Assembly: GCA_025362495.1 (NCBI GenBank)
Contig: JANYGI010000026.1
Span: forward strand, 1 to 64,000
Length of the DNA: 64,000 nt
Direction: 5' to 3'
Origin: Byssovorax sp.
Lineage (GTDB): Bacteria; Myxococcota_A; Polyangia; Polyangiales; Polyangiaceae
Under the pieces are notes generated by a model, which ran no database searches, was not told where the DNA came from, and worked only from the letters and a program-made list of their open reading frames with translations. A program made the translations under genes and the position numbers. Numbering within the stretch: position 1 is the first letter of the stretch; each line of letters opens with the position of its first letter. Shown here in pieces: positions 8,469-16,818 of the stretch.

Positions 8469-9368
8469 TCAGCGGCGCGGGAAGAGCCCGTGTCGCCCGG
8501 CGGCGCGGAGCTCGTCCATGGCGGCCTGCATCACGGAGCGGACGCGCTCGAACGCGGCCTCGACGGCGACGGGATCCTCGGCCGCGGACACCGGCAAATC
8601 GAGGTGAATCGGCGCGAGGAAGCGGGTGTGGATCTTCACGGGCGGGGGCAGGTGCGGGAGCGGCACGCCGACGATGAGGCCCCAGGGCAAGGCGAAGCCG
8701 AGCGGCGCCACGTTCGATCGGGCGCGGCGCGGCAGCCCGAGCGCGCGGGCGAGCTTGCTGCCGTCGGTGAAGATGTAGAGCGAGTCGTGCGCGCCGACGC
8801 TGACCACCGGCACGATCGGGACGCCGTGCCGGATCGCCGCGCGGATGAAGCCCCGACGCTTGCCGAAGGTGATCGCGTAGCGCTCCGACCAGGGCTTGCA
8901 CGCGTCGAGATCACCGCCGGGGAAGACCAGCACCGGGGCGCCGCTGTCGAGGGCGCGCCGGGCGTTGTCGCGGTGCGCGGCGAGGGCGCCGCTGGCGTTG
9001 AGCCACGCGCCCGCGGCCGGCACGTGGAAGGGTACGTCGTGCATCAGGCCGTAAGCGGGCCGATCGACCGAGGCGTGGCGCCAGAACGCGACCATGTGAC
9101 AGAACATGTCGGGGATCCCCGTCATCGCGTTGTGGTTCGCGACGGCCAGGAACGGCCCCTCCGGCAGCTCGGCGACGAGCTCGGTCTCGCAGCGAAAGTA
9201 GTCGTCGTAGAGCCAGCCGAGGAGCGGCATCACCCGGCGAATGAAATCCGGATCGCGCGCGTCGAGATCGTCCGGCCGCACCGGCGACGTGGCCTTCGAG
9301 CCGAGGGCGGCGAGGGCGTCGCGGAGGGCGGCGCCGTCAGGGCGAGGTTCGTGCGGGAGGGTCGGCAC
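8469..9368 (-). CDS. PlsC-like lysophospholipid/diacylglycerol acyltransferase family protein
   Basis: The 299-aa protein carries the acyltransferase block ANHNAMTGIPD (about residues 80-90), in which His and Asp match the catalytic pair of the LPLAT superfamily with slightly wider spacing than the HX4D form. FPGGDLDACKPW (about 150) and GVPIVPVVSVGAHD (about 185) follow in the order seen in the DGAT/LPLAT-like branch. It would transfer an acyl group to a glycerolipid at the inner face of the membrane. The cardiolipin synthase gene lies upstream on the same strand (68-base gap), so the two may serve phospholipid remodelling together. The start ATG follows from length; no better one is seen. 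Confidence 0.82.
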   Translation of the reverse strand: MPTLPHEPRPDGAALRDALAALGSKATSPVRPDDLDARDPDFIRRVMPLLGWLYDDYFRCETELVAELPEGPFLAVANHNAMTGIPDMFCHMVAFWRHASVDRPAYGLMHDVPFHVPAAGAWLNASGALAAHRDNARRALDSGAPVLVFPGGDLDACKPWSERYAITFGKRRGFIRAAIRHGVPIVPVVSVGAHDSLYIFTDGSKLARALGLPRRARSNVAPLGFALPWGLIVGVPLPHLPPPVKIHTRFLAPIHLDLPVSAAEDPVAVEAAFERVRSVMQAAMDELRAAGRHGLFPRR

Positions 9369-9436
9369 GGCTCGGATTTTCTAGAACGCGGCGGCCGCGA
9401 AGGGAAGAGGCGATGACGCTATGACGCGAGGGCGCG

Positions 9437-10936
9437 TCACATCATCGGGCTCAGCAGCCGCGCCGCGCCCTCGATCACCTTCTGGGTCCACGGCCGCGCC
9501 GCGAAGCTCACCGGATCGATCCGCGACGAGACGGCCAGATCGGCCTCGAAGCAGGCCTCGAGCTGCGCGGCGGTCGCCGCGTCGTGCACCAGCGCGTGGA
9601 CCTCGAAATTGAGGCGAAAGCTCCGCAGATCCATGTTGGCGCTGCCGACCATCGCCACCGTGCCGTCGACGACCATCGTCTTGGCGTGGATCATCCCCGG
9701 GCCGTACTCGTGGATCGCCACGCCCGCCCAGAGCAGGTCTTCGTAGAACGAGCGGCCCGCCTGGCCGACGAACGGGTGGTTGTTGAGCTTGGGCAGGAGC
9801 AGGCGCACGTCGACGCCGCGCATCGCCGCTGTCTGCAGCGCGACGATGATTGCCCGATCGGGGATGAAGTACGGCGTCGTCACGTACACGCGCGAGCGCG
9901 CCAGGGTGATGGCGCTGAAGAACAGGCGATGGATCGTCTCGCGCTGCATGCCGACGACGTCGGGCCCGCTGCGGACGATCGCTACGGTGGCGCCGCCGGG
10001 CTCGGCCGACGCGCGCGCGAGCGTCGTCGCCGCGGCCTCGGCGACGCGATCGTGCTTGATTTCTCGCCTGGTCGCGAAGTGCCAGTCGAGCTCGAAGACC
10101 TGGGCGAGCTCCTGCGCGGCGGGGCCGGTGACGCGGAGGTGGGTGTCGCGCCACGGGGCCTCGCCGCGGACCCCGCGGTACTCGTCCATCACGTTGATGC
10201 CGCCCGTGAACGCCGTCTCGCCGTCGACGACGACGATCTTCCGGTGGTTGCGCAGGTTCATCGGCTGGAAGAAGATCAGCCGCGCCGGCAGGAAGAACGC
10301 GACCTCGACGCCAGCCGCGCGGAGCGCCGCGACCCAGCGGCGGCCGATCCAGAACGAGCCGAAGCCGTCGAGGAGCAGCCGCACCGCGACGCCGCGCGCC
10401 GCCGCCGCCGCGAGCTTGCCCGAAAGCCAGTCGGCCGCGTCGCCGCGCGCGACGAGGTAGTACTCGGCGTGGACGTGGTGCGTCGCCGCGTCGATGGCCT
10501 CGCCGATCGCCGCGTACGTCGCCGCGCCGTCGACGAGCAGCAGCGCGGCGTTGCCGGTCGAGGCCTCGCCGCCGGGGAGCGCGCCGCTGATGCGAAAGAG
10601 CTCGCGATCCACGGCCGTGGGGATCCGCGCGAGGGCGTCACGCTGCGCCGGTGAGGCGTGCCGGTGGTGCGGCCGGCGGCGGAGCGCGAGGGCCTGATCG
10701 GCGTCGCGCTTCCACTGCACCGGGAGGCGCACGCGATCGCGACCGAAGAGCAGGAACAGCGTCGCGCCGAGCCCGGGCAGGAAGATCAGCGCGAGGATCC
10801 ACGCCGCGGTGCTCGACGGCTCTTTGCGGCGGAGGATCACCAGCGGGATCAGCGCGAGCGCGATGATCTCGACGAGGATCCCCGGCCAGATCGCCATCCG
10901 CGGGGCCGCCGCTGTCATCCACCCCACGGCGCTCAA
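9437..10936 (-). CDS. cls: Cardiolipin synthase (phospholipase D superfamily)
   Basis: Two N-terminal membrane spans (about residues 15-33 and 45-65) precede two phospholipase D domains. The two HKD motifs are visible: NHRKIVVVDGETAFTGG near residue 230 and HAKTMVVDGTVAMVGSAN near residue 412. Length 499 aa matches bacterial Cls enzymes (480-510). It condenses two phosphatidylglycerols into cardiolipin at the inner membrane. It is on the minus strand upstream of the acyltransferase gene. A rival start a few codons in (MTAAAPRM) would not change the domains. Confidence 0.93.
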   Translation of the reverse strand: MSAVGWMTAAAPRMAIWPGILVEIIALALIPLVILRRKEPSSTAAWILALIFLPGLGATLFLLFGRDRVRLPVQWKRDADQALALRRRPHHRHASPAQRDALARIPTAVDRELFRISGALPGGEASTGNAALLLVDGAATYAAIGEAIDAATHHVHAEYYLVARGDAADWLSGKLAAAAARGVAVRLLLDGFGSFWIGRRWVAALRAAGVEVAFFLPARLIFFQPMNLRNHRKIVVVDGETAFTGGINVMDEYRGVRGEAPWRDTHLRVTGPAAQELAQVFELDWHFATRREIKHDRVAEAAATTLARASAEPGGATVAIVRSGPDVVGMQRETIHRLFFSAITLARSRVYVTTPYFIPDRAIIVALQTAAMRGVDVRLLLPKLNNHPFVGQAGRSFYEDLLWAGVAIHEYGPGMIHAKTMVVDGTVAMVGSANMDLRSFRLNFEVHALVHDAATAAQLEACFEADLAVSSRIDPVSFAARPWTQKVIEGAARLLSPMM

Positions 10937-11051
10937 GGCTAGTGTTTCCCTTCCATGTTTGTGACAGGATCGTCACGAGTCCGGGGTTTCCCGGCCAAAC
11001 CCCCGGGCGTGGTCGATCGCGTGGGGCCCTACCTTGGTCTCTGGAGACGCC

Positions 11052-11705
11052 ATGCGCCGCTCATCCTTCGCTGTCTTCGCTCCGCTGGCGCTGGTGCTCG
11101 CCGCGCTCGTCGCGTCGCCGCTCGGCTGCGCTCACTCGGTCGAGGTCGTCACCGGCGGGAGCGACGTGGGGGGCGCCGGCGGGCAGGGCGGCACCTCGGC
11201 GATCGGCCCGAGCACGACCGACGGCCCGAGCACGAGCGACGGCCCGACCACCACCGACGCGGCTTCGACGACCGTCGGCGTGGGTCCGGTCACCACGGTC
11301 GGCGTGGGTCCGGTCACCACGGTCGGCGTCGGTCCGGTCACGACGGTCGGCGTCGGCCCGAGCAGCAGCGTCGCTCAGAGCAGCAGCGCGGGAGTCGGCC
11401 CGAGCACCAGCGTCGGCGTCACGTCGGGCGGCGGCCCCTGCGACAACTCGGGCAACTGCATGACGTGCAGCAGCTGCGCTGGCAACGGCGCGTGCTCGTC
11501 GCAGTACACCACCTGCATCAACGACGTCGACTGCCTCGACTACAGCGACTGCATCAACATGTGCGCGCCGAGCGACATGAGCTGCTTCCAGCTCTGCGGC
11601 CTCGACTTCCCGTTCGGCGAGCAGGAGTACTACGACTACGCGAGCTGCGTGGTCTGCGGCGCTTGCTACAACGACTGCGGCGGCGCCATGTCGGGCTGCC
11701 CGTGA
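11052..11705 (+). CDS. Lipoprotein with GVGPVTT repeats and Cys-rich C-terminal domain
   Basis: I chose ATG 11052 (MRRSSFAVFAPLALVL) with CTGGAGA upstream, not the earlier TTG. The signal ends SPLGC, so the protein is lipid-anchored. Residues about 30-120 are a low-complexity stalk including an eight-residue repeat TVGVGPVT. The C-terminal 85 residues hold about 15 cysteines (CDNSGNCMTCSSCAGNGAC... CVVCGACYNDCGG), spaced as in the paralogue at 16236-16811. It is probably a surface protein displayed on a flexible stalk with disulfide-bonded head. The function is unknown. Confidence 0.85.
   Translation: MRRSSFAVFAPLALVLAALVASPLGCAHSVEVVTGGSDVGGAGGQGGTSAIGPSTTDGPSTSDGPTTTDAASTTVGVGPVTTVGVGPVTTVGVGPVTTVGVGPSSSVAQSSSAGVGPSTSVGVTSGGGPCDNSGNCMTCSSCAGNGACSSQYTTCINDVDCLDYSDCINMCAPSDMSCFQLCGLDFPFGEQEYYDYASCVVCGACYNDCGGAMSGCP
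11271..11360 (+). repeat. 24-base in-frame repeat (about 3.7 copies) encoding TVGVGPVT
   Basis: Units start at 11271, 11295, 11319 and 11343. The first three differ at only a few third positions, and the fourth diverges after ACGGTCGGCGTCGG. The repeat is a whole number of codons and lies in the stalk of the lipoprotein, so copy-number change would alter stalk length without breaking the frame. Confidence 0.9.
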
Positions 11706-11709
11706 GCCG

Positions 11710-12375
11710 CTAGATCCCCTCGAGCTTGACCTTCTGGCCCGCGACGACGCCGTGGGCGCGGGTCCAGCCGGCGTTGAGCTCGAGGACGTACTTCGAGGCG
11801 CAGCCGACCGAGAACGTGTCGTCGCTCATCGTCGGGGTGCTCTCCTCGATGCCGACGATCATCCCGTCGTCGTCGATGAAGAGCATGTCGAGCGAGATGC
11901 AGGTGTTGTGCATCCAGAAGGTGTGATCGTCCTTCTCGCCGAAGGTGAAGATCATCCCCTTTTCGTCGCCCATCTTGGTGCGGTACATCAGGCCGCGCTG
12001 GCGATCGTGATCGTTCTCGGCGACCTCGATGGTGGTGACGGGGGCGCCCTTGGCCTCGGTGAAGACGATCTTGCCGCTGCGGAGCTTCGGCGGTGTCTCG
12101 GGATCGCGCGGGCAGCGCGCGTCGGGGCCGCCGGGAGGAGTGCGCTTCGGCTTCGCGGGCGTGCGCGTGATGCAGCGGCCCGCGGGCACGGCGCTGGCGA
12201 CGGCCGCGACGGACGCGGTCGGGATCGCGGGAACGGTGATCGACGAGGGATCCTTCGGCCGCGTGGGCGTCGGCTCTTCGACGGGGCGCTCGCACGCCGC
12301 GAGCAGCAGCGCCGATCCGAAGATCGCCGCCGTCGAGAAGGGAGCGAACGAGAAAACCTGGGGACGCCCTCGCAT
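11710..12375 (-). CDS. DUF192-family lipoprotein
   Basis: The ATG at 12373-12375 gives MRGRPQVFSFAPF... ending in LLLAACE, a lipobox. An upstream GTG would add a basic stretch before the signal. After a Pro/Thr-rich linker, the C-terminal 120 residues show the DUF192 hallmarks DRQRGLMYRTKM, GMIFTF, FWMHNTCISLDMLFID and GCASKYVLELNAGW. DUF192 proteins are small secreted beta proteins of unresolved role, often with exposed loops that may bind a ligand. It is convergent with the neighbouring Cys-rich lipoprotein gene, with stops four bases apart. Confidence 0.88.
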   Translation of the reverse strand: MRGRPQVFSFAPFSTAAIFGSALLLAACERPVEEPTPTRPKDPSSITVPAIPTASVAAVASAVPAGRCITRTPAKPKRTPPGGPDARCPRDPETPPKLRSGKIVFTEAKGAPVTTIEVAENDHDRQRGLMYRTKMGDEKGMIFTFGEKDDHTFWMHNTCISLDMLFIDDDGMIVGIEESTPTMSDDTFSVGCASKYVLELNAGWTRAHGVVAGQKVKLEGI

Positions 12376-12464
12376 GCGCTCGCTCTTACCACGACGGCCC
12401 CGGGAGCGGCTCGCCACGCGACGGACTTGACCTCGGCCGCGGTCGGTCGCAAAGCTCCGCCGCC

Positions 12465-13283
12465 GTGAGACACCCCACCTCGATCGCTGTGCCCGCTTCG
12501 CTCGTCTTCGCCCTCGCGCTCGCCGCGTGCAAGGCCACTCCGCCCGAGCCGACGCCCGACCCGTCGCGGACCACGACCGACAAGGATCAGGCTGGCACGC
12601 AGGCCAATGGTACGAAGAAGCCGGCCGACGACGCGCAGCGCACGCCGCCGGTGCGCCCGTCGCCGCCGCTGCCGCGCAAGGTCTCCGCGAAGCCGGTCGC
12701 CTCGGTAACCCCGTCGCCCGACGATCCGGTCAAGGGCGTGTGGTCGCTGGCGGACGCGACCAAGGGCCTGCCCGCGGGCAAGCAGCTCGTCGCGACGATC
12801 GAGACGAGCCTCGGCAACCTCGAGTGCAAGCTCTTCGACGACAAGGCGCCGATCACCGTGGCGAACTTCGTCGGCCTGGCGCGCGGAATTCGCCCCTGGA
12901 AGACGCCCGAGGGCACCTGGGACAAGAAGCCCGCGTACGACGGGACGCCGTTCCACCGCATCATCAAGGGCTTCATGATCCAGGGCGGCGACGCCAAGAA
13001 GAACGGCAGCGGCGAGGCCGGCTACGTCATCCCCGACGAGGTCTGGGAGGGCGCGACGCACGACAAGCCCGGCCTGCTCTGCATGGCCAACCGCGGGCCC
13101 AACACCAACTCGGCGCAGTTCTTCATCACCGACGCGGCCGCGTTCCACCTCGACAGCAGCTACACGATCTTCGGCGAATGCGGCCCGGAAGAGCAGGTCC
13201 ACAAGATCGCGTCGGTCGAGGTCGCGGGCGAGCGCCCGACGACGCCGGTGCTGATCAAGAAGGTCACCGTCACGCGAAAGTAG
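12465..13283 (+). CDS. Cyclophilin-type peptidyl-prolyl cis-trans isomerase, lipoprotein
   Basis: The GTG start gives MRHPTSIAVPASLVFALALAAC, a lipoprotein signal with Cys 22. A linker rich in Pro, Thr and Lys (23-85) precedes the cyclophilin fold (about 105-272). Fold motifs are FHRIIKGFMIQGGD, NTNSAQFFIT and FGECG, including the catalytic Arg in FHRI. It assists proline isomerisation of exported proteins in the periplasm. It is divergent from the DUF192 gene with a 90-base gap that probably carries both promoters. Confidence 0.92.
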   Translation: MRHPTSIAVPASLVFALALAACKATPPEPTPDPSRTTTDKDQAGTQANGTKKPADDAQRTPPVRPSPPLPRKVSAKPVASVTPSPDDPVKGVWSLADATKGLPAGKQLVATIETSLGNLECKLFDDKAPITVANFVGLARGIRPWKTPEGTWDKKPAYDGTPFHRIIKGFMIQGGDAKKNGSGEAGYVIPDEVWEGATHDKPGLLCMANRGPNTNSAQFFITDAAAFHLDSSYTIFGECGPEEQVHKIASVEVAGERPTTPVLIKKVTVTRK

Positions 13284-13379
13284 GCGTCGATCGGCCGGCC
13301 GTGACGATCGCGTGAAGGAAGCGCGCCCCCGCCGTCAACGTGGTGGGCACCGTCGCCCCGACCCGCTATCCTCGCCGCC

Positions 13380-13940
13380 ATGCGTAACCGCATCTTCCTT
13401 TTTCTCCTCGGTATTTCCTTGCCCGTGTCGCTCGCTGGCGTCGCGGGCGCCGGCTGTGGCAGCGTCAGCGTCGAGACCAACCCCGACGGGCTCGACGGCG
13501 GCGGCGGCGACGCCAAGCACGACGTGCACACCAGCGTGACGACGGGCGGGCCCGACGGCTCTGGCCCCGACGACGCGCTGCCGGACTACGTCGATCCCGG
13601 CTGCCCCGACTCGGGGCCTCCGATCACGCAGTACATGTGCGATCCGTTCAACCAGAACAACGGCGACTGCATGGGCGGCGAGGGCTGCTTCATCTTCGTG
13701 CAGTACCCGCAGGAGCCGTGCGGCCAGGAGGTCTACGGCGCCGCCTGCGCACCCCAGGGGCCGGGCGGGCAAGGCGATCCGTGCATGGGCTTCCAGGACT
13801 GCGGCGCGGGCTTCGTGTGCGTCGTCTCGGGCTCGGGCGACCAGTGCATCCAGCTCTGTCCGCTCACCGGGAAAGACGGCTGCGCTCCCGGCCTCTCCTG
13901 CGAGCCGATCGACGTCGAAGGGTTCGGAGGCTGTCTTTGA
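13380..13940 (+). CDS. Cys-rich secreted lipoprotein, 186 aa
   Basis: The N-terminus MRNRIFLFLLGISLPVSLAGVAGAGC is a lipoprotein-type signal. A Gly/Asp-rich linker follows, then about 110 residues with regularly spaced cysteines (YMCDPFNQNNGDCMGGEGC, CGQEVYGAAC, DPCMGFQDC, CIQLCPLTGKDGC). The pattern resembles small disulfide modules common in Polyangiales surface proteins. Its stop overlaps the TTG of the next gene, implying joint translation and perhaps a common surface complex. No enzyme motif is seen. Confidence 0.82.
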   Translation: MRNRIFLFLLGISLPVSLAGVAGAGCGSVSVETNPDGLDGGGGDAKHDVHTSVTTGGPDGSGPDDALPDYVDPGCPDSGPPITQYMCDPFNQNNGDCMGGEGCFIFVQYPQEPCGQEVYGAACAPQGPGGQGDPCMGFQDCGAGFVCVVSGSGDQCIQLCPLTGKDGCAPGLSCEPIDVEGFGGCL

Positions 13941-15568
13941 AGGCTCTGCGCATCGGGTTTCCGCACGCGGCGATGATCTCGGGGGTGCTGGGCCTCGTCG
14001 CCTGCGGGGCGCGCACCGGCCTCGAGGCGGGCCCGCCGAAGCCGCCGTCGCCCGAGTGCGTCGTCGACTCGGACTGCCCCACGTTCGGCGACCTCTGCAA
14101 CCCGGTCAAATGCGTGCCCAACGCGCCGGACGCGGGCACCAAGCCGCTCGGCGGCACCTGCGAGGACCAGCCCAAGGTCGACTGCAACGACAACGATCCG
14201 TGCACCACCGACACGTGCACCCCGGAGACGGGCGCCTGCGCGTACAAGATCGCGACGCTCGATCTCGACGGTGACGGCTACCGCGGCCCGATCCCCGGCA
14301 CCATCGCCGGGCAGCCGGGCTCGTGCGGCGACGACTGCGACGACACCAACGCCGCGGCCCACCCCGGCGGCACCGAGATCTGCGACGGCGTCGACAACGA
14401 CTGCAACGGGATCATCGACGACAACGCCACGTTCGTCCCCGTCTCGGGTGAGGTCGTCGTCTCGTCGCAGGGCCTCCAGCCGGCGAGCCCCGGCGGCCTC
14501 GCGTGGAGCGGCAAGGTCTACGCGTCGCTCTACTCGGGTAAGAGCAGCGGCGACCGCGTGTTCATGTCGATCCTCAACCCCGGCGGCGACAAGGTCACGC
14601 CCCCGGGCGAGCAGCCGTTCACCTTCGTCAACGCCGACTCGTTCGCCGGGCCGACGACCTGGGTCGGCGATCGCTTCGGCGTCATCTGGCAAGATCGCCG
14701 CGCCAACAACAACTACCAGATCTTCTTCAGCCTCCTCGGCGAGGACGGCGCGAAGAAGCTCGCCGACACCCAGATCTCGTTCGACGAAGACGGCGTCGTC
14801 GGCGCGGTCAACCCGTCGATGGCCTGGAACGGGACCGAGTTCCTCGTCGCCTGGCAGCTCGCGCCGGGCGGCATCTACAACCTCTTCGGCGCGCGCGTGA
14901 GCGTCGACGGCGCCCCGATCGGCGCGCCCGTCGCCCTCACCAATTCGGACAACGGCCTCGGCAACGAGTCGCCGAGCCTCACCGCGGGCAAGGACGGCGT
15001 CGGCGTCGCGTGGTTCGTCGGCGACGCGCTCAGCAAGACGGTGAGCTTCCAGATCTTCTCGACCGATCTCACCAAGCCCACGATCCCGCCGATGGTCCTC
15101 ACCGACGGCACCACCAACGCGGTGTACCCGACCGTGGTGTGGAACAAGGATCGCTACATCGTCGCCTGGGCCGACTGGTCGGCCAAGCCGCGCGCCATCT
15201 ACGCGACGGCGATCGGCCCGGACGGCACGATGCTCGTGGCGCCCAAGGCCATCACCAACCCGGGCCAGTTCCACTCGCGCTGGCCGTTCCTCAAGCCCCT
15301 CGGCGACCGGCTCCTGCTCGTCTACTCGGACGATCGCGACGATCAGAACGCGGGCTACGAGATCTACTCGCGGATGATCGACAACCAGCTCGGGCCGATC
15401 GGCAGCGAGCAGCGCATCACCAAGGCGCCGGGCGACAGCCTCCACCCCGTCGCGTCCTTCGGGCCGGACGGGAACGTCGGCGTGCTCTTCCGCGACGATC
15501 GCCTCGGCGAGCAGGACGTGTGGTTCGCCCGCCTGGCCTGCGTCGCCGGCGGGCCGCCGCCTCCCTGA
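13937..15568 (+). CDS. Lipoprotein with metal-binding repeats and a beta-propeller-like body
   Basis: I chose TTG 13937 (MKALRIGFPHAAMISGVLGLVAC), overlapping the previous stop as TTGA. Downstream ATG 13973 would leave a signal without positive charges. Residues about 30-90 are Cys-rich. Then come DLDGDGYRGP and CGDDCDDTNAAAHPGGTEICDGVDNDCNG, the putative metal-binding motif of myxobacterial surface proteins. Residues 190-540 form repeated beta segments (AWNGTEFLVAWQ, VVWNKDRYIVAWAD) typical of propellers. It probably sits on the cell surface in a pair with the preceding protein. Confidence 0.8.
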   Translation: MKALRIGFPHAAMISGVLGLVACGARTGLEAGPPKPPSPECVVDSDCPTFGDLCNPVKCVPNAPDAGTKPLGGTCEDQPKVDCNDNDPCTTDTCTPETGACAYKIATLDLDGDGYRGPIPGTIAGQPGSCGDDCDDTNAAAHPGGTEICDGVDNDCNGIIDDNATFVPVSGEVVVSSQGLQPASPGGLAWSGKVYASLYSGKSSGDRVFMSILNPGGDKVTPPGEQPFTFVNADSFAGPTTWVGDRFGVIWQDRRANNNYQIFFSLLGEDGAKKLADTQISFDEDGVVGAVNPSMAWNGTEFLVAWQLAPGGIYNLFGARVSVDGAPIGAPVALTNSDNGLGNESPSLTAGKDGVGVAWFVGDALSKTVSFQIFSTDLTKPTIPPMVLTDGTTNAVYPTVVWNKDRYIVAWADWSAKPRAIYATAIGPDGTMLVAPKAITNPGQFHSRWPFLKPLGDRLLLVYSDDRDDQNAGYEIYSRMIDNQLGPIGSEQRITKAPGDSLHPVASFGPDGNVGVLFRDDRLGEQDVWFARLACVAGGPPPP

Positions 15569-15588
15569 AATGGTTGGGGCTCAAACGA

Positions 15589-15610
15589 GATCGTTGCAGC
15601 TCAAACGATC
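15589..15610. terminator. Possible hairpin between convergent genes
   Basis: GATCGTT (15589-15595) and AACGATC (15604-15610) are exact reverse complements around an eight-base loop. The hairpin lies just after the propeller lipoprotein and over the last codons of the convergent roadblock gene. No T-tract follows on either side, so it is at best a weak terminator. Confidence 0.3.
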
Positions 15611-16026
15611 CGGGTGAGCCTCGCGGCCTGGCGCTTCGCCTCGAGGAGCACCAGGCCGACGCGGGCGTCGGGGGTGGTGAGGGCCGCCAGCGCCGCGTCG
15701 CGGCCGATGGCGCAGAGCACGAGCCAGCCGAGGCGGCCGCGCACCAGCGCCTGGGTGAGCTCGCCGCCGAGGACCTCGCCCGCGATGCGCTCGCCCGTGC
15801 CGAGGAGCGCCGCGGCCATCGCCGCGATCAGCTCCTCGTCGGCGTCGCGCGGCAGCGTGGACGCGAGGAGGAACCCGTCGGCGCTGACGACCGCTGCGCC
15901 GATCACGTCGGGAGCGGCGGAGCGGAGCTCGGCCAGCGCCGCCTCGATGCGCTCCACCCGGCTCTCCGCGGGCGCGTCGCCCTCACCGGAAGCGAGCGAC
16001 TCGATCTCGTGAGCCTCGGCGTTCAT
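15601..16026 (-). CDS. Roadblock/LC7-domain protein
   Basis: The ATG at 16024-16026 is preceded by AGGGGA; longer upstream frames lack a plausible protein. The 141-aa protein is a single roadblock/LC7 fold: RIEAALAELRSAAPDVIGAAVVSADG, then LPRDADEELIAAMAAALLGTGERI and GRLGWLVLCAIGRDAALAAL. Proteins of this family (MglB is the best-known in Myxococcus) bind Ras-like GTPases as dimers. No GTPase gene is adjacent, so a partner elsewhere is inferred. It is distant from MglB in detail and could equally belong to the more general family of regulators. Confidence 0.85.
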   Translation of the reverse strand: MNAEAHEIESLASGEGDAPAESRVERIEAALAELRSAAPDVIGAAVVSADGFLLASTLPRDADEELIAAMAAALLGTGERIAGEVLGGELTQALVRGRLGWLVLCAIGRDAALAALTTPDARVGLVLLEAKRQAARLTRIV

Positions 16027-16235
16027 GGCGATCGTCCCCTTCGGTCGCGCGCGGATGCCGGGATCGTACCACGGGGGCTCGATCGCCTTTCGCCACGTGG
16101 ATCGAATTTCTGGGCGCCGTTCTGAACACAGACGGCGACGACCGCAACACATCCGGCCACATGACATCGCGTCGCGCGGGCCGCTCCGGGGGAGCGATGG
16201 GCCGCGTGAAAAGGCGCGATCCGCTGGAGGATTCA

Positions 16236-16811
16236 ATGGCTCGCTCGACGCTCGGGTTGGTGGGGAAGCTCGTCTTTTTTTCGGCGCTCGGGCTGGGCTC
16301 GGCGGCGTGCGCGCACGCGGTCAGCGAGGGGACCGAGACGGTGATCGAGGGCCAGTACGCGAGCGATGGCGGCAGCACGAGCGGCGTCACCAGCGGCGCG
16401 GAGCCGGCCACCACGACGGGATCCGTCGCCTCGACCTCGGCGGGCACCGGCGGCGCGCCGGGGACGTCCGCGACGACCAGCGCGAGCAGCAGCGCACAGG
16501 TGAGCGCCACCTCGGGGGGGCCGTCGACGGGCTCGGGCGGCACCTGCGAAGCGTCGGGGGACTGCGGCGCGTGCGGCAACTGCGCGGTCAACGGCGCGTG
16601 CGCGGCCGCGGCCAATGGTTGCAGCTCAAACCAGTCGTGCGTGGGGCTGCTCGACTGCCTGAACACCTGCACGGATCAAGCGTGCGCCGACGCGTGCGCG
16701 AACAGCTACCCCGGCGGCCTCGATCTCTACCTGGCCGTGACGACGTGCGTGCTCTGCACGGCGTGCCCGGTCTCGTGCGACGGCCCGTCGTCCGGAGCGT
16801 GCGCGCCCTGA
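16236..16811 (+). CDS. Ser/Thr-stalk lipoprotein with Cys-rich head, paralogue of 11052-11705
   Basis: ATG 16236 follows GGAGG at 16226-16230. The signal peptide ends GLGSAAC. Residues about 30-105 are Thr/Ser/Gly-rich. The last 85 residues share the cysteine spacing of the 11052 protein (CxxxGxCxxCxxCxxxGxC, later CVLCTACPVSCDG). The two genes are therefore recent or ancient duplicates within 5 kb. It is probably surface-exposed; the function is unknown. It converges with the SUMF1 gene. Confidence 0.85.
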   Translation: MARSTLGLVGKLVFFSALGLGSAACAHAVSEGTETVIEGQYASDGGSTSGVTSGAEPATTTGSVASTSAGTGGAPGTSATTSASSSAQVSATSGGPSTGSGGTCEASGDCGACGNCAVNGACAAAANGCSSNQSCVGLLDCLNTCTDQACADACANSYPGGLDLYLAVTTCVLCTACPVSCDGPSSGACAP

Positions 16812-16818
16812 GCTGCGC

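Noticed and set aside
6277-8901. 874-codon open frame on the minus strand across the metallopeptidase and membrane-protein genes
   Set aside because: It mirrors the third-position GC bias of the real plus-strand genes, and its translation is Arg/Ala/Asp-rich without domains, whereas the plus frame shows HExxH and PDZ features.
13733-15445. 570-codon minus-strand frame opposite the propeller lipoprotein
   Set aside because: Composition is Val/Arg/Asp-repetitive and no start or ribosome site fits; the plus strand has a signal peptide and metal motifs.
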